Part shown: positions 23,917 through 32,064 of the stretch, piece by piece | How positions within the stretch are numbered: the first letter of the stretch is position 1 | Layout: each line of letters opens with the position of its first letter | Assembly (NCBI GenBank): GCA_902784305.1 | Contig: CACZUK010000011.1 | Location: 1-34,302, forward strand | Direction of reading: 5' to 3' | From: Oscillospiraceae bacterium | GTDB lineage: Bacteria > Bacillota > Clostridia > Oscillospirales > Oscillospiraceae | Length of the DNA stretch: 34,302 nt | The notes under the pieces: model-generated | What the model was told of the DNA's origin: nothing | Seen by the model: the letters and a program-made list of their open reading frames with translations, nothing else | The model's database searches: none | Position numbers and translations under genes: made by a program

Positions 23917-24000
23917 GGCAATATCGCTTTACACTTTAAAATTATGATAAATACAGATTAAAACTGCTGTATATGAGAATTATTTTCTGCGGTTAGCAGG
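23917..24000 (+). other. AT-rich island between ecfT and the truA repeat
   Basis: About 80 bp markedly AT-richer than all surrounding DNA. It holds an inverted repeat ATACAG (23951-23956) / CTGTAT (23967-23972) with a 10-nt spacer. The 13-mer TTTACACTTTAAA (23928-23940) also occurs at the end of ecfA2 (23050-23062). A -10-like TATGAT (23943-23948) is present without a good -35. It may contain the truA promoter or be the scar of an inserted element. Confidence 0.5.
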
Positions 24001-24022
24001 TTCAACTGGACAGAGCAAGAGT

Positions 24023-24106
24023 ATGAAGAACATCGCACTGAAGCTAATGTATGTGGGGACCGCCTGCCGCGGCTGGCAGGTTCAACTGGACAGAGCAAGA
24101 GTATGA
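24023..24106 (+). pseudogene. Duplicated truA start, mini-ORF 1 (27 codons)
   Basis: The ATG in repeat unit 1 opens a reading frame that begins with the TruA N-terminus (MKNIALKLMYVGTACRGWQVQ) and continues with LDRARV to a TGA at 24104-24106. That stop overlaps the ATG of unit 2 in the form ATGA. Two residues differ from TruA (Cys for Tyr, Arg for His). It could be a decayed relic, or a leader peptide whose translation couples to the next copy. Confidence 0.5.
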
Positions 24107-24186
24107 AGAACATCGCACTGAAGCTAATGTATGTGGGAACAGCCTACCACGGCTGGCAGGTTCAACTGGACAGAGCAAGAGTATGA
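24103..24186 (+). pseudogene. Duplicated truA start, mini-ORF 2 (27 codons)
   Basis: The ATG in unit 2 opens a frame encoding the intact TruA N-terminal sequence MKNIALKLMYVGTAYHGWQ, then VQLDRARV and a TGA at 24184-24186. This again overlaps the ATG of the real truA (24183) as ATGA. A ribosome could in principle step from mini-ORF 1 to 2 to truA by reinitiation. Confidence 0.5.
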
Positions 24187-24959
24187 AGAACATCGCACTG
24201 AAGCTAATGTATGTGGGGACAGCCTACCACGGCTGGCAGGTTCAAAAAAACGCCATCACCGTGCAGGAGGTGCTCCAGAAGACCCTCTCGAAGCTGCTGA
24301 AGCAGCCGATTCGCTGCGTGGGAGCCGGGCGCACGGACGCGGGGGTTCACGCCGAGGTCTACATCGCCAACTTCAAGGCGGAGTGCTCCATCCCCCTGGA
24401 CCGGCTGCCGCTGGCGGTGAACGCCCTGCTGCCCCCGGACATCGTGGTGATGTCCGCCCGGCAGGTTTCGGAGGACTTCAACGCCATCGGCTCCTGTCTG
24501 CGCAAGGAGTACACCTACCGGGTGTACAACTCCCGCATCCGCAACGCCTTTCACGTCAACCGGGTGTATTTCTACCCCAAGCACCTGGACGAGGACGTGA
24601 TGGCCCGGGCGGCGGAGCGGCTGGTGGGCACCCACGACTTCAAGGCCATGCGGGACGTGGGCACGCCCACCCGCACCACGGTGCGCACCTGCCACTATTT
24701 CACCGTGGAGCGCCGGGGGGACCTGATTGAGCTGAAGGTGTGCGCCGACGGATTCCTGTACAACCAGGTGCGGGTGATGACGGGCACGGTGCTCTACGCC
24801 GCCGAGGGCAAGCTGGCGGTGGAGGACATCGACGGCATTCTGGCGCGGGGCAACCGCACGGAGGCGGGTCCCACGGTGCCTCCGGACGGGCTGTACATGA
24901 CGAAGCTGTGGTATCGGGAGCCGGTGGGACTGGACACGGACCCGGAGGAGGAAGCATGA
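24183..24959 (+). CDS. truA: tRNA pseudouridine synthase A
   Basis: Converts uridines 38-40 of the tRNA anticodon arm to pseudouridine. The predicted protein has 258 residues, the usual size. The N-terminal MKNIALKLMYVGTAYHGWQ matches the family, the catalytic Asp is Asp52 in GAGRTDAGVHA, and later motifs include RKEYTYRVYN and GFLYNQVRVMTG. The start is taken as the ATG in the third repeat unit (24183). Starting further upstream in the same frame (24051) would add 44 residues translated from repeat DNA out of its normal frame. The Shine-Dalgarno context is poor (AGAGCAAGAG) and repeated in each unit. The stop overlaps the next gene as ATGA. Confidence 0.94.
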   Translation: MKNIALKLMYVGTAYHGWQVQKNAITVQEVLQKTLSKLLKQPIRCVGAGRTDAGVHAEVYIANFKAECSIPLDRLPLAVNALLPPDIVVMSARQVSEDFNAIGSCLRKEYTYRVYNSRIRNAFHVNRVYFYPKHLDEDVMARAAERLVGTHDFKAMRDVGTPTRTTVRTCHYFTVERRGDLIELKVCADGFLYNQVRVMTGTVLYAAEGKLAVEDIDGILARGNRTEAGPTVPPDGLYMTKLWYREPVGLDTDPEEEA

Positions 24960-26131
24960 AGAGATCGTCTGCGAGAAAGCACGCGCTGGGAAAGCGGCTG
25001 CTGGAGCTGGGCAAGAATGTGGTGGCGCTCTCGGTCACACTGGCTCTGGCGGTGCTGGCGGTGCTGATTATTGTCAACCGGGACCGCCTGAACCTGGACG
25101 GCGTGAAGCGCTGGGTGGCCTACGGCACCCTGGACCGGGACGAGAGCGGCCGCACGGAGGAGTTTGATGTCAGCGGCGACGGCAACAGCGCCTACGCCGC
25201 GCTGGGGGATACGCTGGTGGTATGCACCGGCCACGACCTCCAGGTGTTCGCCCACGGCTCCCGCTCGGCGGCGCGGCAGACGGTGAACATGAACGCGCCC
25301 ATCATCCACAGCGAGGGCAGCTACGCAGCGGTCTACGACGTGGGTGGACAAAGCCTGTACGTGCTCCACAACGCGGAAATCGTGTGGGAGTACACCTCTC
25401 CCAAGGGCTGTCAGATTCTCTCCGCCCGGGTGAACGCCTCCGGCTGCCTGGTGCTGGTGGAGCAGACCTCCGGCCACAAGGCCACAGTGACGGTGTACGA
25501 TGAGAAATACCGCCCCCGCATCGGCATCAACGAGTCCACCAATTTCGTCTCCGACGCGGTGCTCTCACCGGACGCCCGCTCCGTGGCGGTGCTGGAGTTT
25601 TACCAGGATGCGGACTCTCTGGGTTGCGATTTGGTGCTTTACAACGTCAGAGATGCCCAGAAACAGACCACCAGCAAGCTGGGAGAGGACATGGTCATCG
25701 ACCTGCGCTGGAAGGGCGAGCGCATCTGGGCGCAGCGGGAGTCCGGCGTGACGGTGCTGGACAAGGAGGGCAGCATCCTCAACCAGTGGGAGCGCAGCAA
25801 CAAGTACCTGAGCCGCTACTGCCTGGACGGCATGGGCTTCGCGGTGGAGTACCTGAGCAAGTACCGCTCCGGCGGCGCGGGGGAGCTGCGCATCATCGGC
25901 ACCGACGGCGAGCAGAGCGTGAGCCGCAGCATCAACGAGGAGGTGCTGTCCATCTCCGCGGCCGGGCGCTATGTGGCGGTGCTCTCCACCAGCTCTCTGA
26001 TGATTTTTAAAGACGATTTGCAGGAGTACGCCTCCCTGGGCAACTCCGACGCCCGGCGGGCCATCATGCGCCCGGACGGTTCGGTGGTGCTCATCGGGAC
26101 GGAAAAGGCCCGGCTTTACATTCCGGTTTGA
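24956..26131 (+). CDS. DUF5711-like membrane-anchored beta-propeller-type protein
   Basis: A 391-residue protein with a basic N-terminus (KRSSARKHALGKR), one transmembrane segment at about 20-43 and a large extracytoplasmic part. That part is rich in short beta strands with repeated patterns such as SxDGxxAVxxxxxLxVY, as in WD/YncE-like propellers. It resembles the DUF5711 family of Clostridia, whose function is unknown; the assignment is from general pattern, not an alignment. It overlaps truA by 4 nt, with GGAGGAGG just upstream, so translation is coupled. cvpA follows 56 nt later. A role as an envelope scaffold or sensor is possible but unproven. Confidence 0.75.
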   Translation: MKRSSARKHALGKRLLELGKNVVALSVTLALAVLAVLIIVNRDRLNLDGVKRWVAYGTLDRDESGRTEEFDVSGDGNSAYAALGDTLVVCTGHDLQVFAHGSRSAARQTVNMNAPIIHSEGSYAAVYDVGGQSLYVLHNAEIVWEYTSPKGCQILSARVNASGCLVLVEQTSGHKATVTVYDEKYRPRIGINESTNFVSDAVLSPDARSVAVLEFYQDADSLGCDLVLYNVRDAQKQTTSKLGEDMVIDLRWKGERIWAQRESGVTVLDKEGSILNQWERSNKYLSRYCLDGMGFAVEYLSKYRSGGAGELRIIGTDGEQSVSRSINEEVLSISAAGRYVAVLSTSSLMIFKDDLQEYASLGNSDARRAIMRPDGSVVLIGTEKARLYIPV

Positions 26132-26187
26132 GTGCTTCGCGGGCCGTTGACGACATAGGATAAAATGCTCCTGAGGAGGAATGAACT

Positions 26188-26748
26188 GTGGTTTCCGTGA
26201 CCCTTTTGGATATGGTGATTCTGGGGTTCCTGGTGGTTGTGATGATTGTGTCCGCCCGCCGCGGAATGGGAGAGACAGCCTGTGCGCTGGTGGGGGACCT
26301 GCTGGCGCTGCTGGCGGCCATTCTCTGCGCCGGAACCCTGACGGGAGCGCTGATTTCCGGCCTAAAGGTGTCGGCCGGGGCCTCGCTGGAGGCTCAGCTG
26401 GGCTTAATGCTGCCGAAATCCGTGAGCAATCTGGGCGCCGAGGCGATGGGCACCGTGCTCCACGCGCTGGAGCGCTCCGTGCTGCGCCCTCTGGTGTTCG
26501 CCATCGCCTTTCCCAGCGTTTTGGTGCTCTGGCAGTACGCCTGCCTGCACTTTGGGCTGATGGACCGCTTTCCCCGCTCCAGGCGCTTCGACCAGCTCTA
26601 CGGCGCGCTCCTGGGACTGCTGAAGGCGGTGGTGCTCGCGGCCGCCGCGGTGTACGTGCTCGCCAGTCTGGGCGTAATTTCCGCGGCTCAGATTCAGAAC
26701 AGCCTTCTGCTGGGGCGCGTGGTTGCGCTCTGGAACGGGCGTATGTGA
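26188..26748 (+). CDS. CvpA-family integral membrane protein
   Basis: A 186-residue protein with about four hydrophobic segments and the CvpA-like N-terminal pattern: a membrane helix, a short basic SARRGMGE turn, then a second helix. CvpA proteins are inner-membrane proteins linked to colicin V production in E. coli, with poorly defined roles in envelope homeostasis. The start is a GTG at 26188, seven nt after GAGGAGGA. It is the last gene of the group beginning at truA and is followed by a terminator. Confidence 0.75.
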   Translation: MVSVTLLDMVILGFLVVVMIVSARRGMGETACALVGDLLALLAAILCAGTLTGALISGLKVSAGASLEAQLGLMLPKSVSNLGAEAMGTVLHALERSVLRPLVFAIAFPSVLVLWQYACLHFGLMDRFPRSRRFDQLYGALLGLLKAVVLAAAAVYVLASLGVISAAQIQNSLLLGRVVALWNGRM

Positions 26749-26755
26749 ATGGTTC

Positions 26756-26797
26756 AAAAAAACTGCCTTTTCTGCCCTGAGCTTTGGCAGTTTTTTT
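26756..26797 (+). terminator. Terminator after the CvpA-family gene
   Basis: An A-run plus ACTGCC (26756-26767) pairs with GGCAG (26786-26790) plus T7. The loop is long (about 18 nt). Confidence 0.82.
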
Positions 26798-26818
26798 CGA
26801 AGACAGCCATAGATTTGT

Positions 26819-26840
26819 TCACAATTATATGCTATTGTGA
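26819..26840 (+). promoter_or_regulatory. Inverted repeat over the probable clpE promoter
   Basis: TCACAAT (26819-26825) and ATTGTGA (26834-26840) form a perfect inverted repeat with an 8-nt spacer. It overlaps an extended -10-like TGCTATTGT (26830-26838). This layout suits a repressor operator. It is not a recognisable CIRCE element and does not match the CtsR heptamer repeat. Confidence 0.5.
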
Positions 26841-26857
26841 GGGAGTATGCGAGGGAA

Positions 26858-26907
26858 GGCCCTGCTTCATGCGGGGCGGGCCCCATCCATGAGGAAGAAG
26901 CAGGGCC
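26858..26907 (+). promoter_or_regulatory. Structured 5' leader of clpE
   Basis: GGCCCTGCTTC (26858-26868) pairs perfectly over 11 bp with GAAGCAGGGCC (26897-26907), with an inner GGGGC/GCCCC stem. It ends 55 nt before the start codon and does not cover the ribosome site. No T-run terminator follows (only TGTTTT near 26932). Its function is unknown; mRNA stability is possible. Confidence 0.5.
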
Positions 26908-26962
26908 ATGCGCCGGAGCGCCGACCGCGCCTGTTTTCATAGATTGTCATAAGGAGACCTGT

Positions 26963-29524
26963 ATGCAGCCAACACTGTGTTCCAAGTGCCACAAGAACGT
27001 GGCTGTGGTGTTTATCACAAAATACGAGAACAATGAGAGTAAAAACGAGGGTCTGTGCCTGAAATGTGCCAGTGAGCTGGGCATCAAGCCGGTGGACGAC
27101 ATCATCCGGCGCATGGGCATTTCCAAGGACGACCTGGACAACATCACCAACGAGATGATGTCCGCCTTCGGCGGCCCCGAGGCGCTGGAGAACCTCCAGC
27201 AGGGCGAGGACGGCAGCGAGGAGGATGAGGGCAAGACCGCCACCTTCCCCTTCCTGAACCGCCTCATCAACTCCGCCGCCAACGCCGTTTCCGCCGCCAG
27301 CGCCTCTCAGGGGGAGGAGCGCAAGAGCGGCGAGGGAGACAAAAAGGCCCCGGCCGGTCAGAAGCAGAAGCCGCAGAAGCTGAAGTTTCTGGACAATTAC
27401 TGCGTTTCCCTCACCGGAAAGGCCCGGGAGGGCAAGCTGGACAACATCATCGGCCGTCAGGAGGAAATCGCCCGGGTGGTGCAGATTCTCAACCGCCGCC
27501 AGAAGAACAACCCCTGTCTCATCGGTGAGCCGGGCGTGGGCAAGACTGCCATCGCCGAGGGTCTGGCCCAGCGCATCGCCGACGGCAATGTGCCCTACAA
27601 GCTCCGGGAGAAGGAGGTCTACCTGCTGGACCTGACCGCTCTGGTGGCCGGCACCCAGTTCCGCGGCCAGTTTGAGAGCCGCATGAAGGGCCTCATCGAC
27701 GAGGTCAAGCGGGTGGGGAACGTCATTCTGATGATTGACGAGATTCACAACATCGTGGGTGCCGGAGACGCTGAGGGCGGCGCTATGAACGCGGCCAACA
27801 TCCTCAAGCCCGCCCTGTCCCGGGGCGAGATTCAGGTCATCGGTGCCACCACCTTCAACGAGTACCGCAAGTTCATCGAGAAGGACACCGCTCTGGAGCG
27901 CCGTTTCCAGCCGGTGACGGTGGCGGAGCCCTCCATCGACGACTCCGTCCAGGTGATTCGGGGCGTGGCCCACTACTACGAGCAGTTCCACCAGGTGGTC
28001 ATTCCCGACGCGGTGGCCCGGGAGGCGGTGCTGCTCTCCGAGCGCTATATCACCGACCGCTACCTGCCCGACAAGGCCATTGACCTGCTGGACGAGGCCT
28101 GCTCGGACGTGAACCTGCACAACAAGGCGCTCACCCGCCGCAGCGAGCTAGAAAAGGACAAGGCGGACCTGGAGAAGGAGCTGGAGTACATTAGCACCCA
28201 GTCCGACGAGTTCTCCAACAAGCGCACCCAGGAGCTGACCGCCAACGAGAAGAAGAAATCCCGCTGCCGTCAGGAGCTGGCCACGCTGAACCAGTCCCGC
28301 CAGACCATCCGCAACAATTTCTCCCTCTCCGACAGCGAGCGGGAGGAGCGGCTGCGGAAGAATCAGGAGCAGATGGACAAGGTTCACCGGCAGATGCAGG
28401 ACCTGGAGGTGCAGCGCCAGGACATCCAGTCCAAGGTGGACAGCGAGACCTTCGAGCAGCGCGCCAGGGTCCAGAGCAAGATTCTGCGGGTGGAGCAGGA
28501 GCTGGAGGCGCTGAGCAGCGTCCAGCCTCCGGAGCTGACGGTGGAGCATCTGGCCCGGGTGATTGAGCTCTGGACCGGCATCCCGGCCAGCCGCATCAAG
28601 GAGGCGGAGTTCTCCCGCCTGTCCAGGCTGGACCAGCGGCTCAAGGAGCACATCGTGGGCCAGGACAAGGCGGTGGACGCCGTCACCCGCGCCATCCGGC
28701 GCAGCCGCGTGGGCATCTCGCCCAAGCACAAGCCGGTGTCCTTCATCTTCGTCGGCCCCACCGGCGTGGGCAAGACGGAGCTGGTCAAGCAGCTCAGCGC
28801 GGACCTTTTCGACACGCCGGACGCGCTGATTCGGCTGGATATGTCCGAATATATGGAGAAATACGCCGTTTCCCGGATTCTGGGCTCCCCTCCCGGCTAT
28901 GTGGGCTACGACGACGGCGGCCAGCTCACCGAGAAGGTGCGCCGCAAGCCCTACTGCGTCATCCTCTTCGACGAGATTGAAAAGGCTCATCCCGACGTGC
29001 TCAACGTGCTGCTTCAGATTCTGGACGACGGCCGCATCACCGACGCCCAGGGCCGGACCGTGAACTTTGAGCACAGCATCATCGTCATGACCTCCAACGC
29101 GGGCAGCAGCGTGAAGGAGGCCGTGGTGGGCTTCAACAAGAGCATCGACGCCCAGAACGAGGAGCGGACCATGAAGGCGCTCCAGTCCTTCCTGCGGCCG
29201 GAGTTCCTGAACCGGGTGGACGAAATCGTCTACTTCAACAGCCTCACCGAGGAGAACTTCAAGGGCATCACCGGCATCATGCTGGGCGAGCTGCGCGCCA
29301 TGCTGGAGGAGAAGGGCATCACCTTCACCTGGGATGACGCGCTGGTGGACTACCTGACCCGGAAGTCCTACTCGCTGACCTTCGGTGCCCGGAACCTGCG
29401 GCGGCTCATTCAGCGGGAGCTGGAGGACGAAATCGCCCAGCGCATCATCGACAGCTATATGACCCCTGTGACCTCCGTCCACGCCTCGGCGCGGGAGGAC
29501 GCGGTGGAGCTGAGCACTCAGTGA
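26963..29524 (+). CDS. clpE: ClpE-like AAA+ protein unfoldase with N-terminal zinc finger
   Basis: An 853-residue Clp/Hsp100 ATPase. The N-terminus has a four-Cys zinc-finger-like module (CSKCHKN near 6-9 and CLKCASELG near 35-38) in place of the Clp N-repeats, as in ClpE. The first AAA+ domain has Walker A GEPGVGKT (188-195) and Walker B LMIDEIHN. The second has GPTGVGKT (598-605) and [12 protein letters not shown]. Between them is a coiled-coil middle domain of about 120 residues (395-516), longer than in typical ClpE (whole protein about 700-750). A VGF-type loop (AVVGFNKS) in the second domain could dock ClpP. AAGGAGA precedes the ATG at 26963. It probably unfolds damaged proteins for ClpP, or disaggregates them. 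Confidence 0.9.
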   Translation: MQPTLCSKCHKNVAVVFITKYENNESKNEGLCLKCASELGIKPVDDIIRRMGISKDDLDNITNEMMSAFGGPEALENLQQGEDGSEEDEGKTATFPFLNRLINSAANAVSAASASQGEERKSGEGDKKAPAGQKQKPQKLKFLDNYCVSLTGKAREGKLDNIIGRQEEIARVVQILNRRQKNNPCLIGEPGVGKTAIAEGLAQRIADGNVPYKLREKEVYLLDLTALVAGTQFRGQFESRMKGLIDEVKRVGNVILMIDEIHNIVGAGDAEGGAMNAANILKPALSRGEIQVIGATTFNEYRKFIEKDTALERRFQPVTVAEPSIDDSVQVIRGVAHYYEQFHQVVIPDAVAREAVLLSERYITDRYLPDKAIDLLDEACSDVNLHNKALTRRSELEKDKADLEKELEYISTQSDEFSNKRTQELTANEKKKSRCRQELATLNQSRQTIRNNFSLSDSEREERLRKNQEQMDKVHRQMQDLEVQRQDIQSKVDSETFEQRARVQSKILRVEQELEALSSVQPPELTVEHLARVIELWTGIPASRIKEAEFSRLSRLDQRLKEHIVGQDKAVDAVTRAIRRSRVGISPKHKPVSFIFVGPTGVGKTELVKQLSADLFDTPDALIRLDMSEYMEKYAVSRILGSPPGYVGYDDGGQLTEKVRRKPYCVILFDEIEKAHPDVLNVLLQILDDGRITDAQGRTVNFEHSIIVMTSNAGSSVKEAVVGFNKSIDAQNEERTMKALQSFLRPEFLNRVDEIVYFNSLTEENFKGITGIMLGELRAMLEEKGITFTWDDALVDYLTRKSYSLTFGARNLRRLIQRELEDEIAQRIIDSYMTPVTSVHASAREDAVELSTQ

Positions 29525-29525
29525 G

Positions 29526-29633
29526 GTCGGGGCGCTGTCCGGACCCTGCTGGAGTTCTGCCCCGGACCTCGCTGGGCGCTGCCCGGACGCTGCTGGGGCG
29601 CTGCCCCGAACTCTGCCGGGCTTTGCCCGGACC
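29526..29633. repeat. Degenerate GC-rich repeats downstream of clpE
   Basis: The stretch consists of imperfect units around the pattern GGG-CGCTG-CCC-GGAC, for example GGGCGCTGCCCGGAC (about 29574-29588), GGGGCGCTGCCCC (about 29595-29607) and CGGGCTTTGCCCG. Each can fold as a small hairpin. It is followed by another hairpin, CTCAGGGA/TCCCTGAG (29636-29665). It is clearly non-coding and resembles the GC-rich intergenic repeats known in Oscillospirales genomes, but no copy number can be judged from one window. Confidence 0.7.
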
Positions 29634-29698
29634 CGCTCAGGGAGGGGGAGAAGTCCTTCCCTGAGAACCCACCGAACCTTTCGTTTTTGCACATCTTT

Positions 29699-29732
29699 GC
29701 GGCCTGTTCCACTGTGGAATGGGCCGCTTTTT
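29699..29732 (+). terminator. Terminator of the clpE transcript
   Basis: GCGGCCTGTTCC (from 29699) pairs with GGAATGGGCCGC (to 29727), including two G-T pairs, around CACTGTG-type loop bases, followed by T5. It lies about 175 nt past the clpE stop, after the repeat patch. Confidence 0.85.
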
Positions 29733-29781
29733 GTGTAGAGTGCTTCTGATTGGGAAAGTGCAACAGAACCGCCTCTCTTTG

Positions 29782-29810
29782 TTGACTTGAAACGAGAATT
29801 GTGCTAAACT
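29782..29810 (+). promoter_or_regulatory. Promoter of the nitrogenase-like operon
   Basis: TTGACT (29782-29787), a 17-nt spacer and TAAACT (29805-29810), about 200 nt upstream of the NifH-like start. Confidence 0.78.
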
Positions 29811-29816
29811 GTCTTC

Positions 29817-29989
29817 AAATGAACGCTGACGGGGGATTCATCTGCCCGGAAGCAGCAGGGGAAGCGCCGCATGGGCAGGCTTCCCCAGACACCGCAGATG
29901 ACAGCAAGGCAGAGCCGAGCCGGAATCGCAGGCGACCCGCTTCATGGAGCTTTCTGCGCCCTCCGCTGTCCTTGCGGGGGGATTTTTTT
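29817..29989 (+). promoter_or_regulatory. Structured leader with intrinsic terminator before the nitrogenase-like operon
   Basis: TCATCTGC (29838-29845) pairs with GCAGATGA (29894-29901), enclosing GGGGAAGC (29858-29865) / GCTTCCCC (29879-29886). An unassigned stretch of about 55 nt follows. Then CCCTCCGC (29959-29966) pairs with GCGGGGGG (29974-29981, one G-T) and is followed by A-T7, a terminator 18 nt before the first gene. Promoter, folded domain and terminator suggest a riboswitch or other attenuator. I compared it by eye with cobalamin, NiCo, Moco, T-box and ANTAR patterns and could not place it. Confidence 0.65.
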
Positions 29990-30007
29990 GTGTGATAGGA
30001 GTCAACT

Positions 30008-30769
30008 ATGCTGAAAATAGCAATCTACGGCAAGGGCGGCATCGGCAAGTCCACCGTCACCGCGAACCTGGCCGCCGCCTTCGCCTCCATGGGCAAGCGG
30101 GTCATTCAAATCGGCTGCGACCCCAAGGCCGATTCCACCATCAACCTGCTGGGGGGCGAGCCCCTGCTGCCGGTGATGAATTATCTGCGGGAGCGGGACG
30201 AGGACCCGGAGACCCTGGAGGACATCTCCCGGGTGGGCTTCGGGGGCGTGCTGTGCATCGAGACCGGCGGCCCCACGCCGGGCCTGGGCTGCGCGGGCCG
30301 GGGCATCATCGCCACCTTCAACCTGCTGGAGGATTTGAACCTCTTTGAGACCTGGAAGCCGGACGTGGTGCTCTACGACGTGCTGGGCGACGTGGTCTGC
30401 GGCGGCTTTGCCGCGCCGATTCGGGAGGGCTTCGCGGAAAAGGTGCTCATCGTCACCTCCGGCGAGAAAATGGCCCTTTACGCGGCAAATAACATCAACA
30501 GTGCGGTGAAGAACTTCGAGGACCGGAGCTACGCCAAGGTCTTCGGCGTGGTGCTGAACCATCGGAACGTGGAGCACGAGACGGAAAAGGTTCGGGCCTT
30601 CGCGGACCGGGTGGGCCTGCCCATCGTGGGCGAAATCCCCCGCAGCGACGACATCATCCGCTTTGAGGACCAGGGCATGACCGTGATTCAGGGCGACCCG
30701 GAGCTGCCCATCAGCAAGCGCTTCTTCGCCCTGGCCCAGCTCCTGCTGGACGCGGAGGTGGAGGCATGA
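30008..30769 (+). CDS. NifH-like nitrogenase iron protein homologue
   Basis: A 253-residue ATP-dependent electron-donor protein of the NifH/BchL/CfbC superfamily. P-loop GKGGIGKST (8-16), CDPKADST (37-44), and both cysteines that bridge the subunits through a [4Fe-4S] cluster: Cys95 in GLGCAGRG and Cys131 in [12 protein letters not shown]. These match genuine NifH closely, but the protein is shorter (NifH about 270-295). It should form a homodimer that delivers electrons to the NifD/NifK-like pair encoded next. TAGGAG precedes the ATG. The stop overlaps the next start (ATGA). The absence of nifB, nifE, nifN or other nif genes and the divergent partners argue against nitrogen fixation. Confidence 0.92.
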   Translation: MLKIAIYGKGGIGKSTVTANLAAAFASMGKRVIQIGCDPKADSTINLLGGEPLLPVMNYLRERDEDPETLEDISRVGFGGVLCIETGGPTPGLGCAGRGIIATFNLLEDLNLFETWKPDVVLYDVLGDVVCGGFAAPIREGFAEKVLIVTSGEKMALYAANNINSAVKNFEDRSYAKVFGVVLNHRNVEHETEKVRAFADRVGLPIVGEIPRSDDIIRFEDQGMTVIQGDPELPISKRFFALAQLLLDAEVEA

Positions 30770-32064
30770 GGACGGCAGCCTGTTTTACGGCGGCGGAGCT
30801 GGTTCAGCGGGGTCGGGAGGACCTGCCGCCGGAGCTGGTGTCCACCACGCACCTGATTTACAGCTCCCCGGCGACGCTGGCCTTCAACTCCCCCGGCGCG
30901 GAGGGCTTCGGCGTCAAGCGGGCGGGGCTGGCCATCCCCGGCTCGGTCATGCTCATCGTGGCGCCGGGCTGCTGCGGGCGGAATACCTCCCTCATCTCCC
31001 GGATGCCGGAGTACGACCACCGGTTCTTCTACCTGACCATGGACGAGACGGACATCGTCACCGGCCGGCACCTGAAAAGGATTCCACAGGCTGTGGAAGA
31101 AGTATGCAAATCCCTGGCAAAGCGTCCGTCTGTGGTGATGATTTGTATCACCTGTGTGGACGCGCTGCTGGGCACCGATATGGACCGGGTCTGCCGGAGG
31201 GCGGAGGAGCGCGTGGGAGTGCCCGTGCGGCCCTGCTACATGTACGCGCTGACCCGGGAGGGCCGCAAGCCTCCCATGGTCCATGTGCGCCAGTCCCTCT
31301 ACTCCCTGCTTCAGCCGCGGGAGAAGAAGGGGAACGTGGTCAATCTGCTGGGCCACTTCGCTCCGCTGATGGACGAGTGCGAGCTCTACGCGCTGCTGCG
31401 GCAAATCGGCGTGAAGACGATTCACGAGCTCAGCCGTTGCAAGGACTTTGACGAATACCTCACCATGGCGGAGGCCAACTTCAACCTGGTGCTGCACCCG
31501 GAGGCCCGTTTTGCCGCCCGGGACTTTGAAAAGCGTTTAAAAATCCCTTCCATTGAGCTGACCCGGCTCTATCAGATTGACCGCATCCACCGGCAGTATC
31601 AGGCGCTGGGCCAGGCCCTTGGCGCGCGGCTGGACGACAGCGCCTTTTTGGAAGCCGCGGAGCGGACGGCGGAGCAGTTTGCCCGGAAGCATCCGGGTCT
31701 GCGCTTTGCGGTGGGGGAGTGCATGAACGGCGACCCCTTCGAGCTCTCTCTGGCTCTGGTGCGTCAGGGCTTTGCTGTGTCGGAGATTTACGGCACGCTG
31801 AGCGCTGAAAACTTCGTATTTTTACAGAAATTAGCGGAAATCAGCCCGGAAACCCGGGTATACTCCAATCTGGAGCCCACCATGCTCTATTACGACTGCT
31901 CCGAGGCCCGGGTGGACGTGACCATCGGCAAGGACGCGGGCTACTACCATCCCGGCTGCCCGAACCTGCAATGGAATCAGGATGTGCAGCCCTTCGGCTA
32001 CGCCGGGGTAAGGGCCTTCTATCAGGCGCTGGACGCGTTGCTGAGCGGGGAGGGAAAGGCATGA
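30766..32064 (+). CDS. NifD-like component of a nitrogenase-like reductase
   Basis: A 432-residue nitrogenase component 1-type protein. Likely cluster cysteines are in APGCCGRN (Cys69, Cys70) and [13 protein letters not shown] (Cys128, Cys130), the latter at the place of the NifD ECPIGLIGDD motif. The segment [12 protein letters not shown] corresponds to the NifD DLQEKDIVFG region. The C-terminus contains [17 protein letters not shown], with candidate His and Cys ligands. The protein is shorter than true NifD (about 480-500), as in group IV nitrogenase-like proteins. It overlaps both neighbours by 4 nt, implying stoichiometric expression with its partners. The substrate is unknown; characterised relatives reduce tetrapyrroles (Bch, Cfb) or methylthio-alkanes (Mar). 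Confidence 0.85.
   Translation: MRTAACFTAAELVQRGREDLPPELVSTTHLIYSSPATLAFNSPGAEGFGVKRAGLAIPGSVMLIVAPGCCGRNTSLISRMPEYDHRFFYLTMDETDIVTGRHLKRIPQAVEEVCKSLAKRPSVVMICITCVDALLGTDMDRVCRRAEERVGVPVRPCYMYALTREGRKPPMVHVRQSLYSLLQPREKKGNVVNLLGHFAPLMDECELYALLRQIGVKTIHELSRCKDFDEYLTMAEANFNLVLHPEARFAARDFEKRLKIPSIELTRLYQIDRIHRQYQALGQALGARLDDSAFLEAAERTAEQFARKHPGLRFAVGECMNGDPFELSLALVRQGFAVSEIYGTLSAENFVFLQKLAEISPETRVYSNLEPTMLYYDCSEARVDVTIGKDAGYYHPGCPNLQWNQDVQPFGYAGVRAFYQALDALLSGEGKA

Larger units (their letters stand above)
24001..24240 (+). repeat. Three tandem 80-bp repeats duplicating the truA start
   Basis: Units are 24001-24080, 24081-24160 and 24161-24240. Each contains the sequence before truA plus its first 19 or so codons. 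The array is flanked by the 10-mer GCAGGTTCAA on both sides (23996-24005 and 24236-24245), which probably seeded the duplication. Unit 2 differs from unit 3 at one base (synonymous in the truA frame), and unit 1 differs at three (changing Tyr to Cys and His to Arg). The 80-bp period is not a multiple of three, so each copy lies in a different frame. Confidence 0.97.

Noticed and set aside
24051..24182. A 44-residue N-terminal extension of TruA
   Set aside because: It would be translated from repeat units out of their natural frame. The family begins at MKNIALKLMYVG, encoded from 24183.
26819..26962. CIRCE or CtsR control of clpE
   Set aside because: The inverted repeat TCACAAT-N8-ATTGTGA matches neither the 9-bp CIRCE arms nor the CtsR heptad repeat.
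29817..29989. Cobalamin riboswitch in the leader of the nitrogenase-like operon
   Set aside because: A GATGA segment and a weak B12-box-like stretch are present, but the conserved core and the usual length are missing.
29817..29989. ANTAR target in the leader of the nitrogenase-like operon
   Set aside because: No pair of six-base loops with A1 and G4 could be found next to the terminator.
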